A DNA stretch of 64,000 bases from DASWLF01 sp963768765 (GCA_963768765.1 CAVYJK010000027.1:1-64000), one strand, 5' to 3'. Counted from the first letter of the stretch, positions 26,533 to 36,588 are shown. Notes: a model not told the origin generated them from the sequence alone. Translations and numbers: made by a program.

Positions 26533-27741
26533 TTAGGTCCTCGCTTTGGAAAACACCCAAAATTTGCGCTTTACCGCGTGGGCGGCCGCCTGATCCTCAG
26601 CTTCCCGCGGGATGTCTCCCTTGAGCCGTTGGGCCAGTTGCTCCAGGCTGCGCCACAGCTTGGAGCGCGGCGCCGAGGTCATAAGCGGCGATCCCTGATT
26701 CAGCGCATCCATCAGGGCGGAGTAATCGCTGGGGAGCGTGTGGAAAACCGGCTGGTGGACGATCTGCTCTATGTCCTTGAGTTGCAGGCCTTTGCCTTTT
26801 TCGTACCGGTTGACCACCATCTTCACCTTGCTCTGGGTCAGGTGCAACTCATGAAACATGGGCCAGAGCTTCTTCAGGTTCCTGAGGTCCGGAACCGTAA
26901 GCCCGGTGACCATCAGCACCAGGTCGGCCTCCATGATCACCTGGAGAAAGAGGCCGTCCAGCCAATGGCTGAGGTCCACGATGATGTATGGGTACAGGCC
27001 CCTGAGGATGGAAAAGATCTTTTCCAGCGCCTCCAGTTCGATGCTGTCCTGTTCTTTAAAATCCGAACATCCGTGGAGGATGGTGATTTTTTTCCCGTAA
27101 GGCTGCATGATCCTCTGAATAAAGGATTGGTCCATGTTGGAGAGATTCTGGATCAGATCGGTGATGGAATAGTTCACCTCCTGGTCCAGGAAATTGGCCA
27201 CATCGGGGAAGGGGCGACCCATATCCACCAGGGCCAGACGTTCGCCCAGCAGCTCCGTCATGGCCACAGCCAGGTTCACCGCCACCGTGGTGGCTCCCAC
27301 CCCGCCCTTGTGTCCGGTGACCACGATTACCTGGCCTCTGCGGTTATCCACCGACTGCAGCCGTTTCTTGGACTGCCACACGCGGTTCACCGCGGCTTCC
27401 AGGTCGTCCAGGTTCAGGGGCAGCGACAGAAATTCCCGGACCCCCACCTGCATGGCGCGGATCAGGAAGTCTGGGTCCCGGTTACTGGAGCACAGCAGAA
27501 CGGGCGTCTGAGGCAGGTTTTCGGTCAGGTTCTCCAGCCAGTCGGGAGCGGTGTTGCCTCCGTCCATCTCCACCAGAACCAGGTCCGGCAACTGCTCCTT
27601 GACCAGGTCCAAGAAATTCTCGGGATCAGTGGATTCCCCCAGTATGCTCAGCTGGGGAAGGTTCTCTATGACCTTAAGAATTTTTGAACGCGCTTCACCA
27701 GTCGCGAAAAGAACCGAAACTGTTAAAATTTCAGGATGCAC
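26533..27741 (-). CDS. cpaE: Tad pilus localisation protein CpaE/TadZ
   Basis: 402 aa. N-terminal atypical receiver domain (SVLFATGEARSKILKVIENL) followed by a MinD/ParA-type P-loop domain with a deviant Walker A (VVTGHKGGVGATTVAVNLA) and LALVDMGRPFPDVANFL. CpaE/TadZ proteins place the Tad machine, often at a pole. Adjacent to cpaF. Confidence 0.92.
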   Translation of the reverse strand: MHPEILTVSVLFATGEARSKILKVIENLPQLSILGESTDPENFLDLVKEQLPDLVLVEMDGGNTAPDWLENLTENLPQTPVLLCSSNRDPDFLIRAMQVGVREFLSLPLNLDDLEAAVNRVWQSKKRLQSVDNRRGQVIVVTGHKGGVGATTVAVNLAVAMTELLGERLALVDMGRPFPDVANFLDQEVNYSITDLIQNLSNMDQSFIQRIMQPYGKKITILHGCSDFKEQDSIELEALEKIFSILRGLYPYIIVDLSHWLDGLFLQVIMEADLVLMVTGLTVPDLRNLKKLWPMFHELHLTQSKVKMVVNRYEKGKGLQLKDIEQIVHQPVFHTLPSDYSALMDALNQGSPLMTSAPRSKLWRSLEQLAQRLKGDIPREAEDQAAAHAVKRKFWVFSKART

Positions 27742-27775
27742 CGCTTTGGTTCCCCCGTGGCCTTGTGCGAAAAAA

Positions 27776-28081
27776 TCAGTAAGATGGGGTGGTCAGCTTC
27801 ATTTCCAGCGTCTTCTTTTCCTCACCCTTGAAGGTCTTGTTGTAGTGCTCCATTTCGTTGGCCGCGGCGGTGGGGCTGAGCCCCACGGCCGGGCTGGTAT
27901 CCAGGCCCGCCTGCGGGTTGACCAGCTGCTGGGCCAGGTCGTTGTGGAAGGAGCGGCCGTAGTCCCGCTCCAGGGCGGTGGAGGCGCAGCCGCTGAGACC
28001 CAGCAGGAGCGCCGCCCCCAGCAGCAAGAGCCCCCCGGCGAGCCGGTTGGCGGTTGTTGGTTGGCGATTTGCGGTTTTCAT
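27776..28081 (-). CDS. Small Tad-locus lipoprotein
   Basis: 101 aa from ATG 28081. Signal peptide with lipobox LLGLSGCAST; mature part about 67 residues, hydrophilic, without recognised domain. It occupies the slot between the secretin and cpaE where other Tad loci have a CpaD/RcpB-type lipoprotein, so it may help the secretin insert; sequence similarity to CpaD is not visible. The N-terminal coding DNA is a heptamer-like repeat (GCCAACC-AACAACC-GCCAACC), so the true start could lie a little later or the tail may be repeat-derived. Confidence 0.7.
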   Translation of the reverse strand: MKTANRQPTTANRLAGGLLLLGAALLLGLSGCASTALERDYGRSFHNDLAQQLVNPQAGLDTSPAVGLSPTAAANEMEHYNKTFKGEEKKTLEMKLTTPSY

Positions 28082-28139
28082 CTCCCTCGTACCCCGACCT
28101 TGGTTTGGGTTAGCAGTCTTGGTTCTTAAAGTCGTCTCC

Positions 28140-29657
28140 CTAGGGCATTGGGACGCGGCCGAACCCCGCGGGCAGCGGCCCGGAGGCGGGCGGCGGCGCC
28201 GGATTCCCCGGTTGCGGCCGGCCCTGGAGGCTGCCCAACAGGTATTTCTCGTAGTCGTTGGGCTCCACATACTTGTCGGTGGGCAGCCGGGCCGCCCCCG
28301 CGGTCATGGGCTTCACCAGGTGGGGGATCACCAGCACCACCAGCTCCGTTTCGTTCTTCTGGTAGTTGATGGAGCGGAACAACGCCCCCAGAACGGGAAT
28401 ATCGCCCAGCACCGGGAATTTGTTGAGCACGGTCCGGTATTCGTCCTGCAGCAGCCCGCTGATGGCGAAGGTCTGGCCGTCTTTGACTTCTATCTGGGTG
28501 GACAAACGCCTGACCTTCAGGCCCGGCACCACAAAGCTCTGGATGATCACCCCCGTGGCGGGGTCCAGCTCCGAGACCTCGGGGTTCACCCGCATGGAGA
28601 TCTTGCCGTCGTCCAGCACCGTGGGGGTGAAGTTGAGCCCCACCCCGAACTTCTTCCACTCAATGGTGATGGTGCTGCCCCCGCCCACGCCGCTCTGGGG
28701 CACCGGGACGGGAAACTCGCCGCCGGCCAGGAAGTTGGCCTCCTGGCCGCTGGTGGTCACTAAATTGGGCTCCGCCAGCACCCGACCCAGGTTTTGCTGC
28801 TTCAAGAGGTCGAAAAACATGGTCCACAGGAGCCCGCCAGCCTTGAAGCCCGCCATGGCGGTGATGTTGGAGCTGATGGCCTGGTCGAAGGCGGTGCCCG
28901 TGAAGCTGCGCACCAGGTTGGAGACGGAGGCCAGGCTGTTGATCTGGCTCACCCCAAAATTGCCGCTTTTGGAGAGCACCACCGCGTTGATGCCCATGCG
29001 GTCCAGGACGCTGCGGCTAATCTCCGCCACCCGGACGTCCAACATCACCTGCTGCACCCCGCCCACGTGCAGGAGGTTCACCACCTTGTCCTTTTTGCCG
29101 CCGGCAAAGGGCAGGGCCAGGGAAACCGCGGTCTCCTGGGCCACCGGGCCCGAGACCTCGCCGGAGAGCACCACGGAGTCCCCCGCCGCCTCCACCCCGA
29201 TCTTCTCCCGGGGCAGGATCTGGTGGAGTTTTTCCTTCAGGAGGGTGACGTCGGCTTCCACCGTCACCGTGGCGGTGGTGAAGCGGTTCTTGCCCCAGAG
29301 GCTGAGGTTGGTGACCCCCGGGGCCTGGCCGTTGACGTAGATTTCCCTTTCGGAAATAAGGATGATGTCCGCGATCTCAGGGTCGGCCATGGAGATGCGA
29401 GTAATGGCGTAAGGGGTGCGCAGCACCTTGGAGTGCCCCACCCGGAGGCGCAGAACCTGCTTGATCTCCTGGTCCTTCACCCGCTCTAGCAGGTCCGCGG
29501 CCCGGGCCTGCAGCGCCCCCCCCAATACCAGCAACATCCCCAACAGCAACCACCCCCACCTGGCTGCCTTGGTGGCGAAGTATGATAAGGGGCGAACTAT
29601 CTCCCTGGTCCCCCCTGGGTAGTGCCTTGGTTCTATCTGTTTCACGGCTATTACCAT
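28140..29657 (-). CDS. rcpA: Tad pilus secretin RcpA/CpaC
   Basis: 505 aa outer-membrane secretin. A signal-like hydrophobic stretch (WGWLLLGMLLVLGGALQARA) lies after a 33-residue cytoplasmic lead, so the real start may be an in-frame codon nearer to it. A pilus-specific N-domain (LRLRVGHSKVLRTPYAITRI) and a BON-like segment precede the secretin domain, with VQQVMLDVRVAEISRSVLDR and VLAEPNLVTTSGQEANFLAG. The C-terminus has FPVLGDIPVLGALFRS and TELVVLVIPHLVKP. Forms the pilus channel. Confidence 0.94.
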   Translation of the reverse strand: MVIAVKQIEPRHYPGGTREIVRPLSYFATKAARWGWLLLGMLLVLGGALQARAADLLERVKDQEIKQVLRLRVGHSKVLRTPYAITRISMADPEIADIILISEREIYVNGQAPGVTNLSLWGKNRFTTATVTVEADVTLLKEKLHQILPREKIGVEAAGDSVVLSGEVSGPVAQETAVSLALPFAGGKKDKVVNLLHVGGVQQVMLDVRVAEISRSVLDRMGINAVVLSKSGNFGVSQINSLASVSNLVRSFTGTAFDQAISSNITAMAGFKAGGLLWTMFFDLLKQQNLGRVLAEPNLVTTSGQEANFLAGGEFPVPVPQSGVGGGSTITIEWKKFGVGLNFTPTVLDDGKISMRVNPEVSELDPATGVIIQSFVVPGLKVRRLSTQIEVKDGQTFAISGLLQDEYRTVLNKFPVLGDIPVLGALFRSINYQKNETELVVLVIPHLVKPMTAGAARLPTDKYVEPNDYEKYLLGSLQGRPQPGNPAPPPASGPLPAGFGRVPMP

Positions 29658-29782
29658 CCATACTAAATTCGTGGTGTTCGCCTGGGAGTCTGGTTTCTTC
29701 CACCTCCGCGAAATGGGGCTTCATTTCCGTTAGTTGGGCCCTCCGGCCAGAACGCCAATCCACGGCTGTGAATTTTCTAAAT

Positions 29783-30586
29783 CTACAGAGTAGTCCTGGT
29801 GCGCTCCAAACCTTTGATCACCTCCACGGTCCGCTCCTCTTTCTGGGGAGGCGCTTCTGCCACCTTGGTCCTTTTGCCGCCCTCGATGAGCTGGGAGGTG
29901 TCCACCCCGTCGGTCTCTACGGTGGCCATGTTGCGGAAGTTTCTCAGGGCCAGGCGGATCTTCCCTTCATTGCTGGCCAGGTTCATGATCTCGGCCTGAT
30001 CGGGAGTCAGCTCCAGGGTGACGGTATTTACCACCACCGGCTTGTTTTCCCCCTTTTGCTCCCAGATCTGGCCGGCCGTGAGGACCACGATGTTCTGCAG
30101 GATGGTTTTGGAGATGTGGTCCTTGCCGTTGGGAATCTTAAGGTCCGCCAGCACATCCACCCGGTCGCCGGGATGGATGAAACCGGCCACTCCGGAAACA
30201 TCGTCCACCCGGACCGTCAGGGCCCGCTTGTTCATATCCAGGAGGCCGGCCAGGCCCGCGGCGGTGCCCTCGGGAGCCAGCTTTCGGCTCAGGATGGGCT
30301 CCCCGTGGCCAATGGCCATCATGACCACCCGGCCCTGCACCTGACTCATGGAGGCCATCGTCTGGGCCGGGATGAGTTCCTTGGGCCAGGTGGCGATCTT
30401 GACCATCTCGGCGGTGAGGGCGGTGCCGGGGGCCACGTCGCAGTTGGCCACCGCCACCTGGGCGGTGACCACTTGGGGCACCCGGGTCTTGGCGGTGATA
30501 TACTGGTGGATAGCAAAGGTGGCCACCAGACCTATAGCTGCGGCGGCCACGACATAGCTAAAACCTTTGGGCAAATTTAGTTCCAT
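29783..30586 (-). CDS. cpaB: Tad pilus assembly protein CpaB/RcpC
   Basis: 267 aa. N-terminal membrane anchor (FSYVVAAAAIGLVATFAIHQ), a SAF/antifreeze-like domain (QVVTAQVAVANCDVAPGTAL, VMMAIGHGEPILSRKLAPEG) and the RcpC domain (VRVDDVSGVAGFIHPGDRVD, VNTVTLELTPDQAEIMNLA). Periplasmic partner of the secretin. Start ATG 30586 is preceded by a run matching the operon's other starts. Confidence 0.92.
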   Translation of the reverse strand: MELNLPKGFSYVVAAAAIGLVATFAIHQYITAKTRVPQVVTAQVAVANCDVAPGTALTAEMVKIATWPKELIPAQTMASMSQVQGRVVMMAIGHGEPILSRKLAPEGTAAGLAGLLDMNKRALTVRVDDVSGVAGFIHPGDRVDVLADLKIPNGKDHISKTILQNIVVLTAGQIWEQKGENKPVVVNTVTLELTPDQAEIMNLASNEGKIRLALRNFRNMATVETDGVDTSQLIEGGKRTKVAEAPPQKEERTVEVIKGLERTRTTL

Positions 30587-30667
30587 GGCGCTCTCTCACA
30601 TTTCAGGGCCGTTGGCCCTGTGACAGTAAATGTCAACGCTGCCCGGTCCCTTCTCCCCCGGGAGGGT

Positions 30668-31222
30668 TCAGGCCCCGGTACCCACGACCACCACCATGCC
30701 TATGGCAATGGCGACTCCGTAGGGTATCCCCGGAATCATTTCCTCGGGAGGAGCCGGCATCATTAATCCCGCCGGACGGCAAAGAATCAGGTTGGTCAGG
30801 ATGATCCAGCCCTGGCGCGCCTTCCGCCAAAGCAAACCTTTCCAGAGCAACACTCCCACGGCCATCAGTCCCCCGGCGATTCCCATGTAACAGAACAGCA
30901 ACAGGGTCCCCGCTGGACCCAGCCAGGCCCCCAGGGCGGCCAGCGCCTTGACGTCTCCCGCCCCCATGCCGCCCCAGAGATATGGCAGGATCAAAAATCC
31001 AAAGCCCATGAGCATGCCCAGGACCCCGCCCATTAATCCCAGCCAGCCGTGGAAGATCAGGTTGCAAGCCAGACCCGCCACCGCGGTCCCCAGGATGAGG
31101 TAATTGGGAATACGGCGAGTTCTAATGTCGCCCCAGGCGATCCACATGGTGAGGATAAGAGGTGCGACCAGATCTCCTCGGACCTGCAACCAGGTGGCGG
31201 CCTCGCTTAAGAATTCAGCCAA
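30668..31222 (-). CDS. tadV: Prepilin peptidase CpaA/TadV (A24 family)
   Basis: 184 aa polytopic membrane aspartic protease that cleaves Flp prepilin leaders. First active Asp in AWGDIRTRRIPNYLILG and second in GGMGAGDVKALAALGAWLG (GxGD motif). Several membrane segments as expected. Sits between the pilin genes and cpaB. Confidence 0.92.
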   Translation of the reverse strand: MAEFLSEAATWLQVRGDLVAPLILTMWIAWGDIRTRRIPNYLILGTAVAGLACNLIFHGWLGLMGGVLGMLMGFGFLILPYLWGGMGAGDVKALAALGAWLGPAGTLLLFCYMGIAGGLMAVGVLLWKGLLWRKARQGWIILTNLILCRPAGLMMPAPPEEMIPGIPYGVAIAIGMVVVVGTGA

Positions 31223-31384
31223 CTTAGACCTCCGTCAAGGCGTTTGGGAAGATGGTTCTTTTCCTGCCGGGGTGGAACCGAAAGCAGGCGCCTCGCGAAT
31301 AAATATGATTTCATCCCCATCCGCCATTCTCATGGATGACCGAAGATGACCTAAAACCATATTGACCCGGAGGCGCCTGGTTGT

Positions 31385-31489
31385 TCATGTCCACCAACCG
31401 GTTAAACGCATCGATATCAAAGCCAGCGACAACGCCAGCATCGCTATCGTCGTCTTCAGCACATATACTCTGGCTTCTTCATACACCAT
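31385..31489 (-). CDS. Mini membrane protein in the Tad operon
   Basis: 34 codons from ATG 31489, preceded by AAGGAGG with 7-base spacing; an in-frame ATG at 31519 would give 44 aa. The product is one membrane segment (VLKTTIAMLALSLALISMRL) with short charged ends. It lies between the second Flp pilin and tadV, same strand. No family recognised; small enough to be missed by standard calling. The strong ribosome site and operon position are the main support. Confidence 0.5.
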   Translation of the reverse strand: MVYEEARVYVLKTTIAMLALSLALISMRLTGWWT

Positions 31490-31579
31490 GGCGTTGTCCT
31501 CCTTGACCCAGTTCATGATGCAGAACCTTGGCTCACTTCAATTGCCGGGCATTCTGCCATGGGCCGGTCGGCAGCGGGA

Positions 31580-31756
31580 TTAGCCGTTAAGGTTGTTGAC
31601 CACCTTTTCGTACAGGTTTTCCTTAATGCGAATCCCGAAGGTTGTTACTGCGCCAATTATCACCAATGAAATACACGCGACGAGTAAACCATATTCCACG
31701 GCGGTGGCGCCTGACTCACACTGCCAGAACCTGATGATTTCTGCCATCGCCTTCAT
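31580..31756 (-). CDS. Flp-type pilin
   Basis: 58 aa from ATG 31756 (GGGAG upstream). Short charged leader MKAMAEIIRFWQCE, then the Flp signature SGATAVEYGLLVACISLVII with the conserved Glu-Tyr of the processing site and pilin helix. Ends ENLYEKVVNNLNG. Major or minor Tad pilin; second of two tandem flp genes at the head of the operon. Confidence 0.88.
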   Translation of the reverse strand: MKAMAEIIRFWQCESGATAVEYGLLVACISLVIIGAVTTFGIRIKENLYEKVVNNLNG

Positions 31757-32027
31757 TTGCACTACTCCCTTGGTTGTTGACGATGGGGGCCCGGCCAAAG
31801 GCCTCCGGGCCCCAACCATGCCGGGATAAGGCAATGTAGGACAACCTAGCTGCCGACGGTGCCCCTATTGGATCTGTGGTGTTAGCGTCGCCGAACTTGG
31901 TGTTCAGGGTTTGGCCCAGGGTCTTGACCGCGATGACGATGACGCAGGCAATCAAGGATACCAGCAGGCCGTACTCCACCGCGCTGGCGCCAGACTCATC
32001 ATTGAAGAAATTCCGGATCTTTTCCAT
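31716..32027 (-). CDS. Flp-type pilin with unusual C-terminal extension
   Basis: Start ATG 32027 behind GGAGGGG. Residues 1-50 are a normal Flp pilin (NDESGASAVEYGLLVSLIAC, VIVIAVKTLGQTLNTKFG). The frame then continues for about 45 residues with atypical content and overlaps the start of the next flp gene by 41 bases. Typical Flp pilins end 55-70 residues in; here the extension could be real, or an indel near 31850-31900 could hide an earlier stop. First gene of the Tad operon and probably its most highly expressed. Confidence 0.8.
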   Translation of the reverse strand: MEKIRNFFNDESGASAVEYGLLVSLIACVIVIAVKTLGQTLNTKFGDANTTDPIGAPSAARLSYIALSRHGWGPEAFGRAPIVNNQGSSANEGDGRNHQVLAV

Positions 32028-32669
32028 TTTGTTCCCCTCCAAGTTTTTTTAGCTTTGAGTTTTGAGTTTGGGATTTTGGGTTGAATTGCTGGTTTCTGGC
32101 CTCTGGGGAATCTCAATGGTTATGTTTGACCCATCACCTCCTTGTATCTCTTTAATTTTGTTGCTTGGTGAGTTGAACTATGCTGCAAGGCGAGCCTAGG
32201 GTAAATCAGGACGTCCCTGATTTTGGGCTTCGAGATCCCTGATATTTGCAAGCTAAATGACTGAACGGGGCTGACGAAAGCACCGGGCGCAGTTCAGGAA
32301 AAGATCCTGCTTTCTCATCCCTTATTAATCAGGGTCGAACAGTCTTAGCTTATAACTATATGGAATGATTAATGATAAAGATGTGGCTCCGGGTAGGGAG
32401 ACCGAAGCCTCCGGGCAGAGACCGGCTCTCTTCCCCGAGATGGTGTGAATCGGTTTGGGCTCAAACGAATATTTATGGATTCATTTGAATATTGTCATTT
32501 TGAACGGAGCGAAGCGGAGTGAAGGATCTCTCGAGTTTGAACCACTGAGACTCTTCGATTGGCTCAGAATGACAAAAATACCTTTTTGAATGCGACTTGG
32601 TGTGAATCGGCAGGGCGGGCAGGGAAAGTTCGGGTTAAAAAAGGATCATTTAGCCCAAAATTTTGGAGG
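32028..32669. other. Intergenic region upstream of the Tad operon
   Basis: No gene supported. It should contain the Tad promoter on the minus strand; an AT-rich stretch near 32340-32375 is the likeliest site but no clear -35/-10 or -24/-12 pair was found. 32502-32577 is a degenerate copy of the palindrome found at 11295-11384 and 49839-49912 (begins TTGTCATTTTGAACGG, ends GGCTCAGAATGACAA). Confidence 0.55.
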
Positions 32670-32704
32670 TGGCGGAGGTGGGATTTGAACCCAAAGGTTT
32701 CAGC
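32670..32704 (-). pseudogene. tRNA 3'-end fragment
   Basis: Minus strand reads GGGTTCAAATCCCACC followed by TCCGCCA, a T-loop (TTCAAAT) with its 3' stem and an acceptor 3' strand. No matching GGCGGAG 5' acceptor strand, D-arm or anticodon arm lies within 100 bases upstream, so only the 3' part is present. Such stubs are commonly left by integrative elements that target tRNA genes. Confidence 0.55.
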
Positions 32705-32885
32705 CCGCCCCGCAGGGCAATCTGCCAACCTTGCCCCCACGCCGGGAGGAGCAAAACCGGGCGGAGGCAGCCATGCCGGGGCGATTTTTTTAGGGGTAAG
32801 CCGGGTGGGAGGAAAATCGAGGAACGGCTGGGAGATGGTTGGGGGCCTGAAGAACTTCTAAAATTGACGGCTTACCTGATTAAAT

Positions 32886-32972
32886 TGGTGCCGAAGGCGG
32901 GATTTGAACCCGCACGGGTATTCCCCACCACCCCCTCAAGATGGCGTGTCTACCAGGTTCCACCACTTCGGC
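32886..32972 (-). tRNA. tRNA-Leu (anticodon GAG)
   Basis: 87-base class II tRNA on the minus strand: acceptor GCCGAAG/CTTCGGC, D-arm GTGGTGGAACCTGGTAGAC, anticodon arm CCATC-TTGAGGG-GGTGG with GAG, a long variable arm, T-arm CGGGTTCAAATCCCG and encoded CCA. Confidence 0.95.
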
Positions 32973-32980
32973 ACATGGAA

Positions 32981-33322
32981 TCATTTGCCGGGACCACCCG
33001 GCGGGGCCTTTTCCCCGGGCGCGGCCGGAGACGGCGCTGCGGGCGCACTCTGGGTGGCCGCGGGTTTGCCGGCGCCCTGCATCACCGAGGCCTCCTTTTG
33101 CCGGCCCAAAAAAGTCAGGCTGAGGGAAGTGAGCATAAACAAGATGGCCGCCGCCGCCGTCAGCTTGGCCAGAAAGGGGGCGGCCCCGGTGGAGCCGAAC
33201 ACCGTCTGGGACGAGCCGCCGAAGGCGGCGCCGATGCCCGCGCCCTTGCCGTGCTGCAACAGGACGATGCAGATCAGCGCCAGGGACACCACCACATGGA
33301 TGATAATCACAATGGTATTCAT
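32981..33322 (-). CDS. secG: Preprotein translocase subunit SecG
   Basis: 113 aa. Two membrane segments (VIIIHVVVSLALICIVLLQ and LTAAAAILFMLTSLSLTFLG) bracket the conserved GKGAGIGAAFGGSSQTVFG loop of SecG. The Pro/Ala-rich C-terminal tail is an ordinary extension. Auxiliary subunit of the SecYEG channel. Placed just upstream of tRNA-Leu and downstream of tpiA, a tpiA-secG-tRNA-Leu arrangement common in bacteria. Confidence 0.93.
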   Translation of the reverse strand: MNTIVIIIHVVVSLALICIVLLQHGKGAGIGAAFGGSSQTVFGSTGAAPFLAKLTAAAAILFMLTSLSLTFLGRQKEASVMQGAGKPAATQSAPAAPSPAAPGEKAPPGGPGK

Positions 33323-33492
33323 ATCGTTAAAATATAAAAAAATATCGGCGTGGATGCAAGGGTCTTTTCACGCAGGCTGACGGCAGGCCATCAAGTTAAG
33401 AAAGAAAAATACGGGGTGGGCCCGGTTCCCGCCAACCCCGGAGGTCTCGGGACCTTTATTGCAGATAAAGTTTTTGGCCAACCAGGCAGGGG

Positions 33493-34241
33493 CTAACCGG
33501 CCGCGGCGATGATTTTCAAGAAGGAGTCCGCCTTAAGCGACGCCCCGCCCACCAGGGCGCCGTCGATGTCTGGTCCCGCCAGGAGCGAGGCGGCGTTCTC
33601 CGGGGTGACGCTGCCGCCGTACAGGATCCTGAGGTCGTCGCCGGTTCCCAGCAGCCGGGAGAGTTGGCCCCGGATGTAATGATGGACTTCCTGGGCCTGC
33701 TGCGGCGTGGCGGTGAGGCCGGTGCCGATGGCCCACACCGGTTCATAGGCCACCACCAGGGTCTCGCCGGTGAGCCCGGCCAGGCCGGTTAGGCCCTGGG
33801 TGAGCTGCTCGGCCACCCGGGTCATAGTCTGGCCGCTTTCCCGCTCCTCCCGGGTTTCGCCCACGCACATGATGGAGGCGCAGGCCTGCGGCCAGGACCG
33901 CCTTGAGCTTCAGGTTCACCGTGTGGTTGGTTTCCCCGAAATGCTGCCGCCTCTCCGAATGCCCCACGATGACGTAGCGGCAGCCGGCATCCAGGAGCAT
34001 TAAGGGGGAGATGGCCCCGGTATAGGCTCCTTGCCGTTCCCAGAAGGTGTCCTGGGCCGCCAGGGCGATGGGGGAGCCGGCAAGCTCCGCGGCCACCGCG
34101 GCCAGGGCGGTGTAGGGCGGGGCCAGCGCCACTTCCGGGCGGGGGCTGCCCGCCGTCCCCCGGCGAATCTCCCGGGCCAGGGCCCGGGCCTCGGCCAGGG
34201 TCTTGTACATCTTCCAGTTGCCGGCGATGAGGGGGGTGCGG

Positions 34242-34249
<8 letters not shown>
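33493..34249 (-). CDS. tpiA: Triosephosphate isomerase (frameshifted as given)
   Basis: Interconverts DHAP and glyceraldehyde-3-phosphate. The 5' frame has GNWKMYKTLAEA (catalytic Lys) and VIVGHSERRQHFGE (catalytic His); the 3' frame has MCVGETREERESG, VVAYEPVWAIGTG (catalytic Glu) and LYGGSVTPENA. They join at AAGL/IMCVGET if one base near 33872-33880 is removed, giving the usual length of about 250 aa. All catalytic residues are present, so the enzyme is probably functional and the shift a sequence error. Overlaps the 3' end of pgk by 8 bases. Confidence 0.9.
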
Positions 34250-35444
<1,195 letters not shown>

Positions 35445-35577
35445 CGGTAGCAGCTCCTATTCCGTAGGTTGAGTTGATTAGAAATCTATGCCATTTTCCT
35501 GCCGTCAAAAGGGGGATCGGCGCTCAGCTCCTGATCCGGCGCGGTGCCGGCGGCCCGCAGGCCGCCGCGGGTGAACC

Positions 35578-36588
35578 TCAAGTTAGCTGCCGGCCGAGAT
35601 GCACGGCCAGATCCAGCATGCGGTGGGAAAAACCCATCTCGTTGTCGTACCAGGCCATCACCTTGACGAGGTTGCCGCCCATGACGTTGGTAAGTTCCGC
35701 GTCCACCACGGCGGAAAACGGGGAGCCGTTATGGTCGATGGACACCAGCGGCTCCGTGGATACTGCCAGGATGCCTTTGAGTTCGCCCTCCTGGGCGGCC
35801 ACAAAGGCCCGGTTAACTTCGTCCACGGAAGTGGACTTCTTTAGGGTGGCCACCAGGTCGATGATGGACACGTTGGGCGTCGGCACCCGGATGGCCAGCC
35901 CGTCCAGCCGTCCCTTAAGCTCCGGGATGACCTCGGTGACGGCCCGGGCGGCTCCGGTGGAGGTGGGCACCATGGAAAGGGCGGCGGCCCGGGCCCGGCG
36001 CAGGTCGCTGTGAGAGCCGTCCAGCAATCTCTGGTCCATGGTATAGGAATGACAGGTGGTCATGAGGCCGTGCTCCACCCCGAAGTTGTCGTGCAGCACC
36101 TTGACCACCGGCGCCAGGCAGTTGGTGGTGCAGGAAGCATTGGAGACAATCTGGTGTCTCTGCGGGTCATAATCCCGGTGGTTGACCCCGTAGACGAAGG
36201 TGGCGTCGATTTTTTTGCCTGGCGCGGCGATGATCACCTTTTGGGCCCCGGCTTTGAGGTGCCCTTCGTTGGAAGCCCGGTCCCGAAAGGCCCCGGTGGA
36301 TTCCAGTACGACCTGCACCCCCAGCTCCTTCCAGGGGAGACTTTCCGGCTCCAGAAGGCGGGTGACGCGCACCTCCCGGTCATTGATGACCAGGTTGTCG
36401 CCGCGGGCCTCGGCCTTGCCGGGAAAGCGGCCGTGGATGGAATCATATTTGAAGAGATGGACGTCACGCTCAATATCGGCGCGACTGTTGATGGCCAGTA
36501 GTTCCAGGTCCTTCCCCGCAGTGGCGATTATGCGAGCCAGGCATCGGCCGATGCGGCCGAAGCCGTTGATAGCGACCCTTACGGGCAT
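35578..36588 (-). CDS. gap: Glyceraldehyde-3-phosphate dehydrogenase
   Basis: 336 aa from ATG 36588, which has GGAGG upstream; an upstream in-frame codon would add eight unconserved residues. NAD-binding VAINGFGRIGRCLARII, catalytic Cys in SNASCTTNCLAPVVKVLHD, His in MTTCHSYTMDQRLLD, and WYDNEMGFSHRMLDL. Start of the gap-pgk-tpiA set. An Asp (NSRAD) after strand 2 favours NAD over NADP, as an inference. Confidence 0.96.
   Translation of the reverse strand: MPVRVAINGFGRIGRCLARIIATAGKDLELLAINSRADIERDVHLFKYDSIHGRFPGKAEARGDNLVINDREVRVTRLLEPESLPWKELGVQVVLESTGAFRDRASNEGHLKAGAQKVIIAAPGKKIDATFVYGVNHRDYDPQRHQIVSNASCTTNCLAPVVKVLHDNFGVEHGLMTTCHSYTMDQRLLDGSHSDLRRARAAALSMVPTSTGAARAVTEVIPELKGRLDGLAIRVPTPNVSIIDLVATLKKSTSVDEVNRAFVAAQEGELKGILAVSTEPLVSIDHNGSPFSAVVDAELTNVMGGNLVKVMAWYDNEMGFSHRMLDLAVHLGRQLT

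Noticed and set aside
32150..32200. Possible sigma-54 promoter (GGCTCGCCTTGC on the minus strand) before the Tad operon.
   Set aside because: GG and GC are 8 rather than 10 bases apart, so it does not fit the -24/-12 consensus.
32240..32310. GACGAAAGC-CACCGGG-like stretch resembling part of a c-di-GMP-I riboswitch.
   Set aside because: The GGCAAAC half and the closing stem are missing and no plus-strand gene follows, so the match is partial and out of context.
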